DNA of 64,000 nucleotides from Candolleomyces eurysporus (taxonomy: Eukaryota > Basidiomycota > Agaricomycetes > Agaricales > Psathyrellaceae): positions 238,325-302,324 of the forward strand of contig JANBPK010000704.1 of assembly GCA_027579435.1 (NCBI GenBank), read 5' to 3'. Below the pieces are notes generated by a model that did no database searches, was not told the origin of the DNA, and was given only the letters and a program-made list of their open reading frames with translations. The number at the start of each line of letters is the position of its first letter. Position 1 is the first letter of the stretch. Made by a program: the position numbers and the translations under genes. Shown one piece after another: positions 61,004-64,000 of the stretch.

Positions 61004-63773
61004 TCAAAAGAGTTCGACAGAGTCGAAGATGAAGTTAGGGCTTAAGTACGTATCACCGGAGCTTCCACTGGCAACATAAATGCTAATGGTGTTCGAACCA
61101 GCGACCAATGTGCCTGTGAATCGAATATCAGTCCATGTTATGTATCCACGGTCTTTTCGCGCGTTTGGTGCATACCTGATGGAATGGCATAGTCGTCTAG
61201 AGAAAACGCGCAGGCACATTTAGCTATGAGTTGGACACGCGACAAACACGAGTCCGAGTATGTATGTACTCACAGACTTCATTGATCCCACGCCAGGTGC
61301 CACGAGTGATTCTGAAAGAGAAGACGCGGGTGGTTTTAGTCTGCTAGCGATTGTGAGATACAAACCTTGCGACTCACCCACGCGAATTTAAATTCCTCGG
61401 TGCTTGAAAAGAAAGGAAATGTCAGGCGAAGTGATACGCATAATTGTTTCAGATGGGGGGGGAAGCTTCGAATCCCGGTAAAGAGAGAAAGTGACAACTT
61501 ACCACCAGGTGTACTGGAAGACCAGCTGTTGACAGTTATGGACGGCCTGCCGCCTGCAAAAGAGCCCGTTGTACGGATGCGCAACGTCCTGGCACCTGTT
61601 TTAAGATTCGATGTGAAGAGAGAAGGGAGAAGTTATGCCAGGTGGTGAGTGAGTTGACCTGTTTCGTCTACACGTGAAATGCGACAGACCAATTTGCGAG
61701 GAAGAAGCTGTCCATCTGATTGTCGTCGGACTGTTCACCTACATGAAAGTGGGAATCAGTATTACTCTAGAAGGACAGGGTGTCGCGGCCCTTACCGACT
61801 TGAATTGGGCCATCGGGAAGCTGTTCACAGAGCTGGATCCGATGGTGTATGTGATGGGTCCCCAGCGGCCCATGCGTGAGTCGGATCTATTAGTCGATAC
61901 ATGATCATCGATACTTGTGCTTCAACTGGCAAGCCTTGATTGAACCGATAGTTCATGGAAACTCACGGATGCATGGTCTCGATCTTGTCAGCATTAAGGA
62001 ATCTGCCGAACACCGAACACGAAGTCAACTGAAAGTTTCTGGAAGGCGGGATGGCTGAGCTTCCTCACTCCTTGGGTGTTCCGTCAGGTGTGCCTAAACC
62101 AAACGGGACGGAAAGTGAGCGTTCTATTCTCCCGATAGAAGGTGCTTCTCTACCCACCGATGGACCAGATGACATTGGGACGACTGATACTGCTCGATAG
62201 GGAAACCGATGAAGTTTGGCCGGCACTGACAGTGACCCTGCCGGTTCCAATCTCCAATTCTCCCTGGAACAACGTCACATCGTAGGTTCCGGGCTTCATC
62301 AGGTTTCGGGTGAAACTGCCACTGCCAGAACTTCAACGAGGCTTTCTGATTAGTACTCCAAGCCATAAGCAAGCAAGTTCGGATGAGAAAAGACCAACCC
62401 TGAGCCGGTTGTCCAGTACTGCGCTGCCGTATTCTGAGAGTTGGTTAACAAGTCAGTCACACGAAGCGAAGGACACAAAGGGAGATGGCAAAACCTTAAA
62501 TCCTATTGTCACGGGTTGACCAGATAGAACGCCAGAGTAGGACCCAGTAACCGTTCCTCGCCCGGACACCGGGACAAAGCCTTGAAGGCCCAGGCTCTCC
62601 ATGAAAGAGGTGTCGAGGTTCGCCGACGGCGCAGCGCCGCTCGTTATCGCCAGAGCATAACTATCGACTACGTCAGAAGATTCTTCAGACATATACCAAG
62701 AATGCGGTAGCTTACGGCCCAAAGAAGCCAGTGCGCCATGCATCTGGTTGGTAGTGGCCAGAGTTCATATACCAATAGAGTTCCTGTTGGTCACCCCCTT
62801 GGTTATTGATATCTATCCCGCCAAATCAATAAGGGCTAGGGTTATCGAGGACATCAAGAAGAGACCTACCTCGGAAGAAAGGACCGCCGGAGGAAGTCTC
62901 GTAGCTGACTCCCGGAATAATGATAAATGCACCAACACCACTTCCAGTAACGCCATGAACTTGGTCGCGAATGAAAGGGACCTATGAGCGCGCACATAAG
63001 CAATGCATCCTCCAGTTACCGTGTAGCTGAACGCTAGCTTACGCTGGAGTAGAATTTGGATCGAGTCTGGCCATCCTTGACGAACACATCGGAGCCTTCC
63101 ACGGTGCTCGAGGAGCCTTGGATTTCAGCTGGGACGTAGCCGTTCGGAAGGGCAGACTTCGAGAGACGAGCAAGGAAGCGCAGTTCACCAACGCTGGGCT
63201 CGGCCGAGGCGTACGTTCCAATATAGATTGTGTTGATTCCGGAGCGGACGATATAGTACTGCGTCTACGAACACCGGTCAGCATGCAATTCAATGGGAAG
63301 TCCTCGAACGTTATCAACAACGGGAGAACATCCGGCTTACAATGGTACTCGTTCTGATAGTAATGACTGCGATAGCTCCGTTGACAATATTCGAGCTGAC
63401 AGTAGCCGATCCTATCGCGACCAACAACCATTTAGGCATTCAAATGCACCGGCGGGATCGAACGGGGACTTACCAAGTCCGGAGCTCAAATGGGTAAACT
63501 TCGAACGGTCCTGAAGCTCCTTGCCATTATAATTGAGGGACGTGATATCGCCGTTGTTTCCGTTAACTGCCATCCCAAAAAAAAGAAAAGCGCAGCAAAA
63601 AANCAAACAGGTCAACGACTTTCCAAAATAGGCCTGACAGATTCCTTACTGGTAGTGACAAGCCCTCCCCCTGAGTCGACGACATAGTTGGAGCCCGAAC
63701 GCGTCACACCAAACGCAGCGAAGACTGCAGGTAGCAGTGCTAGTAAGAGAGAAGCTGCCAGCGGGAACCTCAT
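61004..63773 (-). CDS. Secreted rhamnogalacturonan lyase, PL4
   Basis: Cleaves the rhamnogalacturonan I backbone of plant pectin by beta-elimination; secreted. Eighteen exons, seven of them 21-38 nt, give 523 residues and all phases agree. The signal peptide is [19 protein letters not shown]. The catalytic beta-sandwich has [95 protein letters not shown] (candidate catalytic Lys) and [18 protein letters not shown] with the His-containing [20 protein letters not shown]. Domain II is the FnIII-like [20 protein letters not shown] part. Domain III is the CBM-like [20 protein letters not shown] to [12 protein letters not shown] end. A TATA box lies 59 bp upstream of the ATG. Confidence 0.93.
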
Positions 63774-63831
63774 TGCTTAAGATTTCTTCCGATGAGCGGA
63801 CGCCCCCCCCAGGTCACCCTCCCCTGGGCCT

Positions 63832-63838
63832 TATATAC
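63832..63838 (-). promoter_or_regulatory. TATA box of the rhamnogalacturonan lyase gene
   Basis: TATATAA on the minus strand, about 60 bp before the start codon, with a C/G-rich flank (CCCCAG at about 63807-63812, a CreA-type core in the other orientation). Strong TATA boxes are common in regulated wall-degrading enzyme genes. Confidence 0.55.
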
Positions 63839-64000
63839 ACCAGAAGCTGTCAGTTTGCATCCGGAAAACTAGCATCGGCAGGCAAGACTCGCTACTTAAT
63901 AGGCCGCCGCGTACCTGCCTGGGCAAACTGTAACGTTCGGGAGATTGTCTGAAAATTGGGAAAGCCCCCAACAATCTGCGGGGTGTGCTTCCTGCCCGCG

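Overview
This window is nuclear DNA of a filamentous basidiomycete, most likely a mushroom-forming agaricomycete. The genes are dense and carry many introns of about 50-65 nt with GT..AG borders. Very small exons recur, a DUF6534 seven-helix protein of a basidiomycete-expanded type is present, and the accessory genes (NACHT receptor, divergent kinase, F-box, MATH-BTB, plant-cell-wall lyase) are typical of that class. I cannot name the species. Scattered single N bases mark a draft consensus, and at least three of them are insertions that break otherwise clean reading frames.

Layout, left to right. (1) 1-10 kb: the C-terminal part of the spliceosomal DEAH helicase Prp2/DHX16, a DUF6534 membrane protein, a short-chain dehydrogenase, and a mitochondrial class III CoA-transferase. 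(2) 10-17 kb: a tandem duplication of the HPt phosphotransfer gene YPD1, then the iron-sulfur DNA helicase CHL1/DDX11. The second YPD1 copy has lost the phospho-acceptor histidine (Gln instead) and sits behind a duplicated CHL1-type promoter. (3) 17-37 kb: a Ser-rich coiled-coil protein, a Vnx1-type cation/H+ exchanger, DDB1, a dsRNA-binding protein with a decayed RNase III-like domain and a long inverted repeat over its 3' end, the WD40-M20 peptidase DUG2, and a zinc-type dehydrogenase. (4) 37-43 kb: an island with a GH128 glucanase pseudogene, a NACHT NTPase with an MLKL/HeLo-like helical N-terminal region (candidate fungal cell-death receptor), and an intact secreted GH128 gene. (5) 43-50 kb: an F-box protein and, divergently, the U4/U6 snRNP recycling factor Prp24/SART3. 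(6) 49.8-55.4 kb: a complete, young Ty3/gypsy chromovirus with identical 192-bp LTRs and a CTATC target-site duplication; its polyprotein is split by one frameshift at a 7-base homopolymer. (7) 56-64 kb: a divergent protein-kinase-like protein, a MATH-BTB protein, and a secreted PL4 rhamnogalacturonan lyase made of 18 exons.

Housekeeping genes (splicing, DNA repair, cohesion, glutathione turnover) are interleaved with accessory genes. There is no single metabolic cluster. Two places deserve most attention: the YPD1 duplication, where a pseudo-phosphotransfer protein may compete in osmostress/two-component signalling, and the NACHT island. For nearly all multi-exon models the spliced length was checked by hand to be a multiple of three; the exceptions are stated in the entries.
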